DNA from: Polyangiaceae bacterium
GTDB taxonomy: Bacteria; Myxococcota_A; Polyangia; Polyangiales; Polyangiaceae
Assembly: GCA_019637265.1 (NCBI GenBank)
Contig: JAHBVY010000005.1
Location: forward strand, 1-64,000
Reading direction: 5' to 3'
DNA: 64,000 bases
Under the pieces are notes generated by a model. It was not told where the DNA came from. It ran no database searches and worked only from the letters and a program-made list of their open reading frames with translations. A program made the position numbers and the translations under genes. Below, piece after piece: positions 1 through 9,575 of this stretch (positions within the stretch are counted from its first letter, which is position 1; each line of letters starts with the position of its first letter).

Positions 1-1
1 A

Positions 2-901
2 TATTTCCTCGGGCATCCGGAAATTCGGGAGTGGATCGTACGCCACGCGATCGGCGCGACGATGCCCAACCTCAATACCTCCATCATGAGCGCAGTTCCG
101 TTCGTGCTACCTCCTCTCCCCGAACAACGCGCGATCGCCCGCATCCTCGGCACCCTCGACGACAAGATCGAGCTGAACCGCAAGATGAACGAGACGCTCG
201 AGGCGATGGCGCGAGCACTGTTCAAGTCGTGGTTCGTCGACTTCGACCCCGTGCGCGCCAAGGTCGAAGGCCGCGCTCCAAACGGTATGGACGTCGAGAC
301 CGCGAACCTATTTCCGAACGAGTTCGTGGAGTCGGAGTTGGGCGACATCCCGAAGGGGTGGTTGGTCCGCAACATCAGCGACATCCTTTCGCTTGAATAC
401 GGCAAGGCGCTCAAAGAGGCCGACCGTCAGCCGGGTGATGCGCTCGTCTTCGGCTCGAATGGAGTCGTAGGTCGTCACTCCAAAGCTCTCGTTCACGGCC
501 GAGGCATTGTCGTTGGCCGAAAGGGCAATCCAGGCATCGTGAAATGGGCGCCGTCGGATTTCTTTGTCATCGACACCGCGTTCTTTGTTCAAGCCAAGGA
601 GCCGCTTGGGCTACGCTTCCTGTTCCACCATCTCGATGGCTTGAATCTCGCAAGGCTCTCTGCCGACTCTGCCGTCCCCGGCGTGAACCGAAACGCGATC
701 TACGCGCAGCAGATCGTAGTGCCACAGCCTAAGCCCATCGAGTCGTTCGAGAACATCGTGGAGTCGTGGGGGCGAGCCGCAGAAGGGCGCGAACGTGAAT
801 CCGCGACGCTCGCCCGGCTCCGCGACTCCCTCCTCCCCCGCCTGCTCTCCGGCGAACTCGATGTCAGCGCCGCCTCGCGCGAAGTGGAGGGCGCAGCATG
901 A
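2..901 (+). CDS. hsdS: Type I restriction-modification specificity subunit HsdS (5' end outside window)
   Basis: The reading frame is open from base 2, so the gene begins upstream of the window and only the C-terminal ~299 residues are seen. HsdS selects the DNA target of a type I R-M complex. The visible part has the conserved central region (PPLPEQRAIARILGTLD, then an LFKSWFVDFDPVRAK helix), a second target-recognition domain, and a C-terminal conserved helix ending in LRDSLLPRLLSGELDV, typical of HsdS coiled-coil spacers. Its stop overlaps the start of the next gene by ATGA, so translation is probably coupled. hsdM is expected just upstream but cannot be seen. Confidence 0.93.
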   Translation, partial: YFLGHPEIREWIVRHAIGATMPNLNTSIMSAVPFVLPPLPEQRAIARILGTLDDKIELNRKMNETLEAMARALFKSWFVDFDPVRAKVEGRAPNGMDVETANLFPNEFVESELGDIPKGWLVRNISDILSLEYGKALKEADRQPGDALVFGSNGVVGRHSKALVHGRGIVVGRKGNPGIVKWAPSDFFVIDTAFFVQAKEPLGLRFLFHHLDGLNLARLSADSAVPGVNRNAIYAQQIVVPQPKPIESFENIVESWGRAAEGRERESATLARLRDSLLPRLLSGELDVSAASREVEGAA

Positions 902-3222
902 AGCTGACGCGCATCACCAAGTTGAAGTACCGCGTGTTCCGCGACTTCGTGTGGCCGAGCGAGCTGCACTCGTTCGCGCAATTCAACGTCGTCTACGGCT
1001 GGAACGGCTGCGGAAAGACGACGCTATCGTCGCTGCTCTCGCTCGTCGAGAAGAAGACCGCGCTCCCCAAAGAGGAGGGCGAGCTGGAGCTGGAGTTCAA
1101 CGGGACGACGAAGGTCACCGGCGCGAAGCTGGCGACCAAGCCCGTGCCCCAGGTGCGCGTGTTCAACCGCGACTTCATCAACTCCACCTTGCAGTCGGCA
1201 GGTGGCATCGCACCCATCTACTTCCTCGGTGAGGATAGCGTCGAGAAGCAGAAGGAAGTCGACCAGCTCAAGAGGGACCTCGATTCGGTGAACGACGAGG
1301 TGATGAACGCGCAAAACAAAGAGACCAAGGCGGCGAATGCGCTAGACGAGTTCTGCAAAGACAAGGCGAAGCTCATCAAGGAGCTGCTGACCGGCGCGAA
1401 CAGCCAGACCTACAACAACTACAACAAGGCGAAGTTCAAGGAGGCTACTGAGAGACTGAACGCCGAGAGCGCCACTGTGGCGATGCTTACGGACGAACAG
1501 AAGACATCGCTCCGCAGCCAGAAGGACGCGCAACCCAAGGCGAACATCGAGAAGGTCGCCGAGCCGTCCGTGGACATCGCCACGCTCACGAGGGAGGTGG
1601 ACGCCCTCGTCGCCCGCTCCGTCGTCGCACAGACGCTCGACGAGTTGACTTCGCACGCGAAACTCGCCGCGTGGGTGCAGCAAGGCCTCGCCCTGCACTC
1701 AGGCGAGCACGCCTCGGACACCTGCCGCTTCTGCCTGCAGCCCCTCGATGCGGCCCGCCGCGCGGCGCTTGAGGCGCACTTCAACGACGCCTTCGCCAGC
1801 TTCCAGAAGGACGTGGGGGCGCTGCTCGCGAAGCTGAACGCGGCCAAGCGCAGCGCGGGTTCGTTGACGCTGCCCGACGCCTCACGCTTCTACGAGGCGC
1901 TCACCGCCGAGGTGACTGCAGCCAGCGCCCAGGTGACGACCGCGCGCTCCGAGACCGAGAGCGCGCTCGACGCGCTCATCGCCCAGGTCGAAGCCAAGCG
2001 CGATAACCCTTTCGCGCCCGCTGCGTCGGTGCCTCCGGCTGCCTCGATGCCCGCCGCGCTCACCGCTGTCGTCGCAGCACTCAACGCGCTCATCGAGCGA
2101 CACAACCAGACCTCCGCGCAGTTCAAGGCGTCGGTGGACGAGGCATGCAAGAAGCTCGAAGCCTCCTACCTCGCCGAGGCGCATGCCGAGTTCCTTCAGC
2201 TCTCCGGGGCGGTAACCACTGCCAACAGCGCGCTTGAGACCATCAAGAGCAAGCCCGCAGGCATCCAGGCGCAGATCTCCGAGTTGGAGCGCGCCATCCT
2301 CGAGCATCGCCGCCCCGCTGACGAGTTGACCGAAGAGCTGCGCGCCTACCTTGGCCGCGACGAGCTGCGCTTCGAGGTGAAGGGCAACGGCTACGCACTC
2401 ACGCGCAACGGCCAACCCGTCGCGCACCTGAGCGAGGGCGAACGCACCGCCATCTCGTTCCTCTATTTTCTCAAGTCCCTGCAGGACAAGACCTTCGACA
2501 TGGCGAAGGGGATCGTCGTCATCGACGACCCCGTGTCGAGCCTCGACGCCAATGCCCTGTTCTCGGCCTTCGGCTATATGAAGGAGCGCACCAAGCAGGC
2601 CGGGCAGCTCTTCATCTTCACGCACAGCTTCCCGTTCTTCAGGCTGGTGAGGAACTGGTTCCATCACCTCCCGAAGCAGCGGAGTCCGCAGGTTGACCGG
2701 CGCCTCGGTCGCTTCTTCTTGCTGCGTCCGCGTCGCCATACCGACGGCTCACGCACCAGCCACCTCGGTCCGCTCGACCCGCTGCTCCAAGAGCACGAAT
2801 CCGAGTACCAGTACCTCTTCAAGCGCGTCTACGATGAGGCCCACCGGACCGATATCGTCAGCTTGGAGCATCACTACGGGCTCCCCAACGTCGCGCGTCG
2901 TCTCATCGAGGCGTTCCTCGCGTTCCGCTTCCCGGAGATGAGCGGCGACCTCGGACCGCGGCTGGATCGCGTCGTGGACACCTACAACTATGACACGGCC
3001 AAGAAGACGCGCGTCCTGCGCCTACTCAACACCTACTCGCACGCTGGTGCCATCGCTGACCCCGAGCACGATCTCTCACTGCTCGCTGAGACGCAGCCAG
3101 TTCTGCTCGACGTCCTCGAGTTGATGAAGACGGTCGACAAAGACCACTACGATGGCTTGGAGAAGCTGGTCGCGCCGCCGTTGGGTGTCCTTGCCGCCGG
3201 CTCGTCCAATGGTGTCGAGTGA
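898..3222 (+). CDS. AAA_13 ATPase with zinc-hook motif, RloC/PrrC-like putative anticodon nuclease
   Basis: A 774-residue SMC/ABC-type ATPase. Seen: Walker A GWNGCGKT at residues 34-41, a long helical coiled-coil region, a mid-protein CxxC (C276, C279) where RloC carries its Rad50-like zinc hook, an ABC signature-like LSEGERTAISF, and a Walker B VIDDPVSSLDAN. The C-terminal part has R667-x3-E671 followed by H715, resembling the Arg-Glu-His triad reported for PrrC/RloC anticodon nucleases. Such proteins are often encoded inside type I R-M loci and are thought to act when restriction is disturbed. The gene overlaps hsdS by 4 bases. The ATPase family is clear; tRNA cleavage is inference from the motif and context. 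It could instead be a non-nuclease AAA_13 defence ATPase. Confidence 0.82.
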   Translation: MKLTRITKLKYRVFRDFVWPSELHSFAQFNVVYGWNGCGKTTLSSLLSLVEKKTALPKEEGELELEFNGTTKVTGAKLATKPVPQVRVFNRDFINSTLQSAGGIAPIYFLGEDSVEKQKEVDQLKRDLDSVNDEVMNAQNKETKAANALDEFCKDKAKLIKELLTGANSQTYNNYNKAKFKEATERLNAESATVAMLTDEQKTSLRSQKDAQPKANIEKVAEPSVDIATLTREVDALVARSVVAQTLDELTSHAKLAAWVQQGLALHSGEHASDTCRFCLQPLDAARRAALEAHFNDAFASFQKDVGALLAKLNAAKRSAGSLTLPDASRFYEALTAEVTAASAQVTTARSETESALDALIAQVEAKRDNPFAPAASVPPAASMPAALTAVVAALNALIERHNQTSAQFKASVDEACKKLEASYLAEAHAEFLQLSGAVTTANSALETIKSKPAGIQAQISELERAILEHRRPADELTEELRAYLGRDELRFEVKGNGYALTRNGQPVAHLSEGERTAISFLYFLKSLQDKTFDMAKGIVVIDDPVSSLDANALFSAFGYMKERTKQAGQLFIFTHSFPFFRLVRNWFHHLPKQRSPQVDRRLGRFFLLRPRRHTDGSRTSHLGPLDPLLQEHESEYQYLFKRVYDEAHRTDIVSLEHHYGLPNVARRLIEAFLAFRFPEMSGDLGPRLDRVVDTYNYDTAKKTRVLRLLNTYSHAGAIADPEHDLSLLAETQPVLLDVLELMKTVDKDHYDGLEKLVAPPLGVLAAGSSNGVE

Positions 3223-3239
3223 ATGGTGGAGTTTCCCTC

Positions 3240-4697
3240 ATGACCACCAAACGCAAGCAGGGCGAGACTCACCTCGTCGAGTGGAAGGAGTCATGGCGTG
3301 ACGAGTACCTGAGGTGGCTTTGCGGCTTCGCCAACGCCGACGGCGGCACGCTCATCATCGGCATGAGCGACAAGGGCGAGCCCGTGGGCGCGCGGGACGC
3401 AGACCGGTTGCTCGTCGATCTGCCGAACAAGATCCGCGACACGCTGGGCCTCGTGGTGCCGGTGAGGAGCGTCACCAAGAAGGGCAAGTCGCTCGTCAAG
3501 ATCGACGTCGCCCCCTCACTGCCACCCATCAGCTACAAGGGCGAGTACCACGTCCGCTCCGGCAGCACGAAGCAGCAGCTCACCGGCAACGCGCTCTCGA
3601 CGTTCTTGCTCCGCAAGTTCGGGCGCACGTGGGACGGGTCGCCCGTGCCCCATGTGACGGTCAAGAACCTGAGCGCGGAGGCGTTCAAGCGGTTCAAGGC
3701 CCACGCGCGTGACAGCGACCGCATGCCGCCGGGCTCGTTGACGGCGAGCCGCGCCGAGCTCATCGAGCGACTCCGGTTGACCGAGACGGGCATGCTCAAG
3801 CGCGCGGCCTTGCTGCTCTTCCACGCTGATCCAGAGCGCTGGGTCACCGGAGCCTGGGTAAAGATCGGCATGTTCCGAGGGGGCGCCGATCTCGCGTTCC
3901 ATGACGAGGTCCACGGGGACCTGTTCACCCAGATGGACAAGACCCTCGAGCTGCTCCACACGAAATACATGGTGGCGTGGATCAGCTACCGAGGTGTCGC
4001 GCGACGCGAGACCTTCCCTGTACCTCGCGACGCCCTACGCGAGGCGCTGCTGAACGCTCTCATCCACAAGGACTACAGCTCAGGGAACCCGATCCAGATC
4101 CGCGTCGAGACTGACAGCCTCTCGATCTTCAACTCCGGTCCGTTGCCGCCCTCATGGACGGTCGAGACCTTGCTCGGAAAGCACAGCTCGCAGCCGCACA
4201 ACCCCGACATCGCCAGCACCTTTTTCCGCACCGGGCTCATCGAGGCGTGGGGCCGTGGCTACGAGCGCATCGCCGAGTCGTGCCGTGAACAAGGCACACC
4301 CGAGCCCACGGTCGAGTCCGACGGCAACGGGGTTCGCATCCAGTGGGCGTGGGTGAACCCGGCGTCCGACGCCGATCGAATTCGAGCGCGCGTCGAGGGA
4401 CGGGTACAAGTCACCGACCAAGTCGCAGGACAAGTCGCAGGACAAGTCGCAGGACAAGTCGCAGGACAAATCGAGCGCCTCCTTGCCGTGATGGTTGCAG
4501 AGATGCCGCGTGATGAGATGCAGGTGGCGCTCGGGCTCACCGGACGCGCAAACTTCACCGTCCAGTACCTCAAACCCGCGCTCGACGCTGGGCTCATCGA
4601 GATGACCATCCCCGACAAGCCGAACAGCCGCTTGCAAAAGTACCGCATCACCGCTGCGGGCAAGACGTACCTCGCGACGAAGAAGGGGCCCCGATGA
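3240..4697 (+). CDS. Schlafen AlbA_2-domain protein with winged-helix C-terminus
   Basis: About 485 residues. The N-terminus ([17 protein letters not shown], then [19 protein letters not shown]) is the Schlafen AlbA_2 fold. The middle has a GHKL-like part ([33 protein letters not shown]) usual in RecG-like/AlbA_2 proteins. A short DQVAGQ repeat linker (about residues 394-409) precedes a helix-turn-helix tail. These proteins are common in R-M and defence islands; some Schlafen-type relatives act on nucleic acids, but the biochemical role here is unknown. Start ATG 3240 is chosen because GGAG lies 8 bases upstream. A GTG at 3219 overlapping the previous stop is the alternative. The stop overlaps hsdR by ATGA. 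Confidence 0.85.
   Translation: MTTKRKQGETHLVEWKESWRDEYLRWLCGFANADGGTLIIGMSDKGEPVGARDADRLLVDLPNKIRDTLGLVVPVRSVTKKGKSLVKIDVAPSLPPISYKGEYHVRSGSTKQQLTGNALSTFLLRKFGRTWDGSPVPHVTVKNLSAEAFKRFKAHARDSDRMPPGSLTASRAELIERLRLTETGMLKRAALLLFHADPERWVTGAWVKIGMFRGGADLAFHDEVHGDLFTQMDKTLELLHTKYMVAWISYRGVARRETFPVPRDALREALLNALIHKDYSSGNPIQIRVETDSLSIFNSGPLPPSWTVETLLGKHSSQPHNPDIASTFFRTGLIEAWGRGYERIAESCREQGTPEPTVESDGNGVRIQWAWVNPASDADRIRARVEGRVQVTDQVAGQVAGQVAGQVAGQIERLLAVMVAEMPRDEMQVALGLTGRANFTVQYLKPALDAGLIEMTIPDKPNSRLQKYRITAAGKTYLATKKGPR
4419..4466 (+). repeat. 12-bp tandem repeat, four exact copies, in AlbA_2 gene
   Basis: Unit CAAGTCGCAGGA repeats four times without change, flanked by degenerate copies (CAAGTCACCGAC before, CAAATCGAGCGC after). 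It encodes (QVAG)n between the catalytic part and the winged helix. Because the unit is a multiple of 3, copy-number slippage would change linker length without a frameshift. Confidence 0.95.
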
Positions 4698-7600
4698 CGG
4701 CCTTCACCGAGTCCATCGTCGAGCAGGCCGCGCTCGCGTGGCTGTCGGCGCTCGGCTACGCCGTGGTCGCGGGCCCCTCCATCGGGCCCGGCGAGCGCGC
4801 CGAGGAGCGCCGCTCGTACGCCGACATCGTGCTCGAAGGCCGCCTGCACGAGGCGCTCGCACGGCTCAACCCCAGCGTCTCGCGCGAGGGGCTCGACGAG
4901 GCCTTCCGCAAGCTCACGCGCATCTCGTCGCCCGATCCAGTCTCGGCGAACCGCGAGCTGCACCACTACCTCGTGAACGGCGTCAGCGTGGAGTACCTGC
5001 GCACCGACGGCACCATCGGCTACGACCCGGTGCGCGTCGTAGACTTCGACGCGCCCGACAACAACGACTGGCTTACCGTCAACCAGCTCACCATCACCGA
5101 GGGCGGCCACAACCGTCGCCCCGATGTCGTCGTGTTCCTGAACGGATTGCCCATCGCCGTCATCGAGCTGAAGAACGCCACCAGCGAGAACGCGACCATC
5201 TGGAACGCTTTCCAGCAGCTCCAGACTTACAAACACGAGCTGCCCTCGCTCTGCGTCTTCAACGAGCTGCTGATCGTCAGCGACGGCCTCGAAGCGCGCA
5301 TCGGCACGCTCTCGTCGAACAAGGAGCGCTTCCTGCCGTGGCGCACCGTCGGGGGAGAAGAGCTGGCACCGAAAACGATGTCGCAGCTCGAGGTGCTCTT
5401 GCGCGGCGTCTTCGACAAGCGACGCCTGCTCGATCTGCTGCGCTACTTCATCGTCTTCGAAGACGACGGCGATGCCGCCATCAAGAAGATGGCGGGCTAC
5501 CACCAGTTCCACGCCGTGGCCCGCGCGCTCGACGCCACTCTCGCGGCCTCACGCCCGCAGGGAGACCACCGCGTCGGCGTGGTCTGGCACACGCAGGGCT
5601 CCGGCAAGAGCCTGACGATGGCCTTCTACGCAGGGCGCGTGGTGCTGCACCCTTTGATGCAGAACCCGACGCTGATCGTGCTGACCGACCGCAACGATCT
5701 CGACGAGCAGCTCTTCGGCACCTTCGCGCGTTGCAAAGACATCCTGCGCCAGAGCCCCGAGCAGGCGAAGGACCGCGCGCACCTGCGCGAGCTCTTGAAG
5801 GTTGCCTCGGGCGGCGTGGTCTTCACCACCATTCAGAAGTTCATGCCCGAGACGCGCGGCGACACCTTCCCGCTCTTGTCAGAGCGCTCGAACATCGTAG
5901 TGGTCGCCGACGAGGCCCACCGCAGCCAGTATGACTTCATCGATGGCTTCGCCCGCCACATGCGCGATGCGCTGCCCAACGCCTCGTTCATCGGCTTCAC
6001 CGGCACGCCCATCGACGCGGCCGACAAGAACACGCGCTCGGTCTTCGGTGACTACGTCAGCGTCTACGACATCCAGCGCGCGGTCGAAGACGGTGCGACG
6101 GTGCCCATCTACTACGAGAGCCGCCTCGCCAAGCTGGAGCTGAAGGCAGAAGAGCTGCCGCAGCTCGACGAGGCCTTCGACGAGCTAACCGAAGGCGAGG
6201 AGCTGAAGGGCCGCGAGAAGCTGAAGACGAAGTGGTCGGCGCTCGAAGCGCTGGTCGGAACTGACCGCCGCCTGCAGCTCATCGCGAAGGATCTCGTGCA
6301 GCACTTCGAGGCGCGCCTCGAGGTGATGGACGGCAAGGCGATGCTCGTCTGCATGAGCCGCCGCATCTGCGTCGACCTCTACGAGGCACTCACAGCGTTG
6401 CGCCCCGACTGGCATGACGAGAGCGACGACAAGGGCGCCATCAAGATCGTGATGACGGGCTCGGCGTCGGACCCGAGCAACTGGCAGCAGCACATCCGCA
6501 GCAAGCAGCGACGAGAGGCGCTTGCCAAGCGCTTCAAGGATCCGAGCGACCCGTTCAAGCTCGTCATCGTGCGCGACATGTGGCTCACGGGCTTCGACGC
6601 CCCGTGCATGCACACCATGTACATCGACAAGCCGATGCAGGGGCATGGCCTGATGCAGGCCATCGCGCGAGTGAACCGCGTGTTTCGCGACAAGCCGGGC
6701 GGCCTCGTCGTCGACTACCTGGGCCTCGCCGACCAACTGAAGAAGGCGCTGCATACGTACACCGAGAGCGGCGGCCATGGTGAGACGGCGCTCGATCAAG
6801 AAGAGGCAGTCGCGCTGATGCTTGAGCGCTACGAGGTGTGCAGCGACATCTTCCATGGCTTCGACTGGAGCGCATGGACCAGCGGCTCACCCGCCGCACG
6901 TCTGTCCGTCCTGCCCGCCGCGCAGGAGCATGTGCTCACGCAGGAGAATGGCAAGGAGCAGCTGCTCCAGGTGGTAACCGAGCTGTCCAAGGCGTTCGCG
7001 CTCGCGGTGCCGCACGAAGAGGCCATCCGCATCCGCGATGATGTGGGCTTCTTCCAAGCCGTGCGCACCGCCATCGCCAAGACGCAGGTGGGCGGCAGGA
7101 ATAGCGCGGGCGACATCGACCACGCCATCCGGCAGATCGTCAGCAAGGCCATCGCGAGCGACCAAGTCATCGACATCTTCGCGGCGGCGGGGCTGAAGAA
7201 CCCCGACATCTCGATCCTCTCCGACCAGTTCCTCGCCGACGTGCGCGGCATGCAGCACCGGAACCTCGCCGTGGAGTTGCTGAAGAAGCTGCTGAACGAC
7301 GAGGTGAAGGCGCGCAGCAGGCAGAACCTCGTGCAGGCGCGCTCGTTCGCCGATCTCTTGGAGAAATCGGTGCGACGCTACCAGAACCGCGCCATCGAGG
7401 CAGCCCAGGTCATCGAGGAGCTGATTGAGCTGGCGAAGGAGATGCGCAAGGCACAAGCGCGCGGCGAAGAGCTGGGGCTCACCAGCGACGAGCTGGCGTT
7501 CTACGACGCGCTCGAGGTCAACGACAGCGCGGTGAAGGTGCTCGGCGACGACGCGCTTCGGAAGATCGCTCGCGAGCTGGTCGACAGCGTGAAGCAGAAC

Positions 7601-7771
7601 GTCAGCATCGACTGGACCGTGAAGGAGTCGGTGCGCGCCAAGCTACGCGTCATCGTAAAGCGCATCCTGCGCAAGTACGGCTACCCGCCCGACAAGCAGG
7701 AAGCCGCGACGAACACGGTGCTCGAGCAGGCCGAGCTGCTGAGCGATCTGTGGGTGGGAGCGTCGACATGA
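4694..7771 (+). CDS. hsdR: Type I restriction enzyme motor/endonuclease subunit HsdR
   Basis: 1025 residues, a usual length for HsdR. It translocates DNA and cleaves unmodified DNA as part of the HsdRMS complex. Seen: a PD-(D/E)xK nuclease with D144 and E158-L-K160 in the N-terminal domain; SF2 helicase Walker A TQGSGKS at 300-306; DEAH box D406-H409; SF2 motif TGTPI; and a late helicase motif in the ARVNR segment. All key residues look intact, so the enzyme is probably active. Start ATG overlaps the preceding stop, and its own stop overlaps the next gene, the first gene of a type III CRISPR effector set. Confidence 0.96.
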   Translation: MTAFTESIVEQAALAWLSALGYAVVAGPSIGPGERAEERRSYADIVLEGRLHEALARLNPSVSREGLDEAFRKLTRISSPDPVSANRELHHYLVNGVSVEYLRTDGTIGYDPVRVVDFDAPDNNDWLTVNQLTITEGGHNRRPDVVVFLNGLPIAVIELKNATSENATIWNAFQQLQTYKHELPSLCVFNELLIVSDGLEARIGTLSSNKERFLPWRTVGGEELAPKTMSQLEVLLRGVFDKRRLLDLLRYFIVFEDDGDAAIKKMAGYHQFHAVARALDATLAASRPQGDHRVGVVWHTQGSGKSLTMAFYAGRVVLHPLMQNPTLIVLTDRNDLDEQLFGTFARCKDILRQSPEQAKDRAHLRELLKVASGGVVFTTIQKFMPETRGDTFPLLSERSNIVVVADEAHRSQYDFIDGFARHMRDALPNASFIGFTGTPIDAADKNTRSVFGDYVSVYDIQRAVEDGATVPIYYESRLAKLELKAEELPQLDEAFDELTEGEELKGREKLKTKWSALEALVGTDRRLQLIAKDLVQHFEARLEVMDGKAMLVCMSRRICVDLYEALTALRPDWHDESDDKGAIKIVMTGSASDPSNWQQHIRSKQRREALAKRFKDPSDPFKLVIVRDMWLTGFDAPCMHTMYIDKPMQGHGLMQAIARVNRVFRDKPGGLVVDYLGLADQLKKALHTYTESGGHGETALDQEEAVALMLERYEVCSDIFHGFDWSAWTSGSPAARLSVLPAAQEHVLTQENGKEQLLQVVTELSKAFALAVPHEEAIRIRDDVGFFQAVRTAIAKTQVGGRNSAGDIDHAIRQIVSKAIASDQVIDIFAAAGLKNPDISILSDQFLADVRGMQHRNLAVELLKKLLNDEVKARSRQNLVQARSFADLLEKSVRRYQNRAIEAAQVIEELIELAKEMRKAQARGEELGLTSDELAFYDALEVNDSAVKVLGDDALRKIARELVDSVKQNVSIDWTVKESVRAKLRVIVKRILRKYGYPPDKQEAATNTVLEQAELLSDLWVGAST

Positions 7772-8775
7772 CACACCCCTATGAGCTGAGGGCCCTAACC
7801 GACGTCTGGACAGGCGACGCAGGCACTGCCCAGTCGAAGCAGGCGAACCGGCTGATCCCGACGGGCCTGCTCGGCTCGATTCGCTGGTGGTTCGAGGTGC
7901 TCGTGCGCGGCCTGGGCGGCGCCCCGTGCGATCCTTCGGCGAACCAGAAGGCATGCCTGAACGACCAACATTGCGCCGTCTGCGAGCTGTTCGGCTGTAC
8001 CGGCTGGGCGCGCAAGTTCCGCTTCGACGTCCGCGACGCGCAGGGCGCGGTGATCACCTCGAAGCTGACGAAAAACACGGCGTTCCACCTGCGCTTCACG
8101 CCGCTGCGCGCAGTGAAACCCGAGGAGTGGGCGCTCCTCGAGCTGACGCTGCGCCTCATCAGCGACTTCGGCGCGCTCGGCGGCAAGACGGTGCTGAAGC
8201 CGTCGGACGAGCAGCATCGGCAGCGCGAGCCCCACCATCAAGACCATGGACTCGTGAAGCTGCTGTGCCCTCTCGCTGCGACACAGACTCGAGAGCAACT
8301 TCAAGACTATGTAAGGCGATGGCCGAGGAGGCCCGCTGTCACAGGCACAGCGTGGGCTTCGTGCGACCATATGTGGTTCGTCGAAGGACGGCACCTCACA
8401 CGTCGAGATGCCAACGGGTCGACGTTCAACGAGTTCGTCGGGCGCGACCAGCGGAAGACGTGTCGCGACTGCGGCGCAACCCACCTGCCTCCAGCGAAGT
8501 GTCCGAACACCAAGAAACATCCCAAGCGCTTCAGTGATGCGAAGCCGTCCAGCGCGAGCAAGGCTTGGCTCGCCGGAGGGGTCGGTGAGAGTAAAAAGGT
8601 CTTCAGTTTCAAGACTCCTGCACGCACCTTTGGCTTCGTTCAGCAGACGAGCGAGCTGGCTACCACCCGCGACGAGCTGCGCGGCATCTGGAAAATGCCT
8701 GAGGCCAACGACTGGTTCTTCTCGGGGGATGAGCTGCTCTCTCGCCTGTTCTCGGCGAAGAAGGGCTTACGATGA
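7768..8775 (+). CDS. cmr1: Type III CRISPR RAMP protein, Cmr1-like
   Basis: 335 residues. The N-terminal [19 protein letters not shown] is the RAMP helix with the Cmr1-type [22 protein letters not shown] segment (C69, C72) matches the C-x2-C-LFG signature of Cmr1/Cmr6-type subunits. A second cysteine cluster, C232-x2-C235-x9-C245, may bind zinc. In Cmr complexes Cmr1 caps the end of the RNA-guided backbone. ATG overlaps the hsdR stop (ATGA), so it is physically coupled to the R-M operon. The start at 7768 is preferred over 7750. Which group-7 RAMP it is remains somewhat open. Confidence 0.82.
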   Translation: MTHPYELRALTDVWTGDAGTAQSKQANRLIPTGLLGSIRWWFEVLVRGLGGAPCDPSANQKACLNDQHCAVCELFGCTGWARKFRFDVRDAQGAVITSKLTKNTAFHLRFTPLRAVKPEEWALLELTLRLISDFGALGGKTVLKPSDEQHRQREPHHQDHGLVKLLCPLAATQTREQLQDYVRRWPRRPAVTGTAWASCDHMWFVEGRHLTRRDANGSTFNEFVGRDQRKTCRDCGATHLPPAKCPNTKKHPKRFSDAKPSSASKAWLAGGVGESKKVFSFKTPARTFGFVQQTSELATTRDELRGIWKMPEANDWFFSGDELLSRLFSAKKGLR

Positions 8776-9575
8776 CGTTCGAGCACATCGATCCGCGGCT
8801 CGCCAAGCTCAAGGACGACAAGGACGGCGCGCGACGCGAGTATCAATCGAACCTGCCGAAGAGCCACCCTGGCTACGAGCCGTCATCGCCACCCCTGCTG
8901 CGTGACTGGTTGGAGCTCATCGTCACGTTCCAGCTCCAGGCGCCATGGTTCTCGAAGGACGACCTACCGTTCCACGTCCTCGACAACCCCGTCCACCGCG
9001 ACCACGTCTTCGGCGCACCGTTCATGCCCGCGTCGAGTTGGAAGGGCCTGCTGCGCTGGGCTGCGCGCATGAGGACCGGGTTGCTCTCGCACCTCGAAGC
9101 GAACAACAACACGTTGACGGGTTGGAGAGACTCCGCCGAAGTCGTCCACCTGTTCGGCAACGAGCGCGAGGAGGCCGAGCGCTTCCAGCGCGGCGCGCTC
9201 GCCTTCCGCCCCACGTGGTTCGTCTTCGACAAGGTGGGGTTCGAGGTTATCAACCCGCACGACCGCACGAAGAAGGCGGGCACCAAGCCGATCCTTTACG
9301 AGGTCGTCCCGCCCGGAGCCACTGGCACGCTGAACGTGCTCTACGCGCCGACGCCGGGCGTGACACCGGCAACGAATCGGCAAAAGGCCGTGCTGCTGCT
9401 GCTCGACAGTGTGGAGTCGCTCATCACGGAGTACGGGTTCTCGGCGAAGCGCACCTCGGGCTGGGGTGTCGCCACCATCACCAAGGCTACCCTTCGGTGG
9501 CGTGATGGGTCGCGCAACGGGAAGCTCTCGGATCTCCGCGACGAGGCGAAGAAGCTCGTGGGAGGCGCGGCATGA
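8772..9575 (+). CDS. Type III CRISPR RAMP protein (Cmr6-like / Cas7 group)
   Basis: 267 residues. Contains the RAMP helix FMPASSWKGLLRWAARM, a GALAFRPTWF strand, the INPHDRTKKAGTKPI segment and a C-terminal glycine loop (KRTSGWGVATI), all typical of Cas7-type RAMPs in Cmr modules. It would be a backbone or cap subunit of the effector, holding crRNA and target RNA. Start ATG overlaps the previous stop (ATGA), as does its own stop with the next gene. Cmr6 is the best guess from size and position, but a diverged Csm/Cmr paralogue cannot be excluded. Confidence 0.75.
   Translation: MTFEHIDPRLAKLKDDKDGARREYQSNLPKSHPGYEPSSPPLLRDWLELIVTFQLQAPWFSKDDLPFHVLDNPVHRDHVFGAPFMPASSWKGLLRWAARMRTGLLSHLEANNNTLTGWRDSAEVVHLFGNEREEAERFQRGALAFRPTWFVFDKVGFEVINPHDRTKKAGTKPILYEVVPPGATGTLNVLYAPTPGVTPATNRQKAVLLLLDSVESLITEYGFSAKRTSGWGVATITKATLRWRDGSRNGKLSDLRDEAKKLVGGAA

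Noticed and set aside
4407-4480. CRISPR-like array in the AlbA_2 gene
   Set aside because: Unit is 12 bp with no spacers and is in-frame coding; it is a tandem repeat, not CRISPR.
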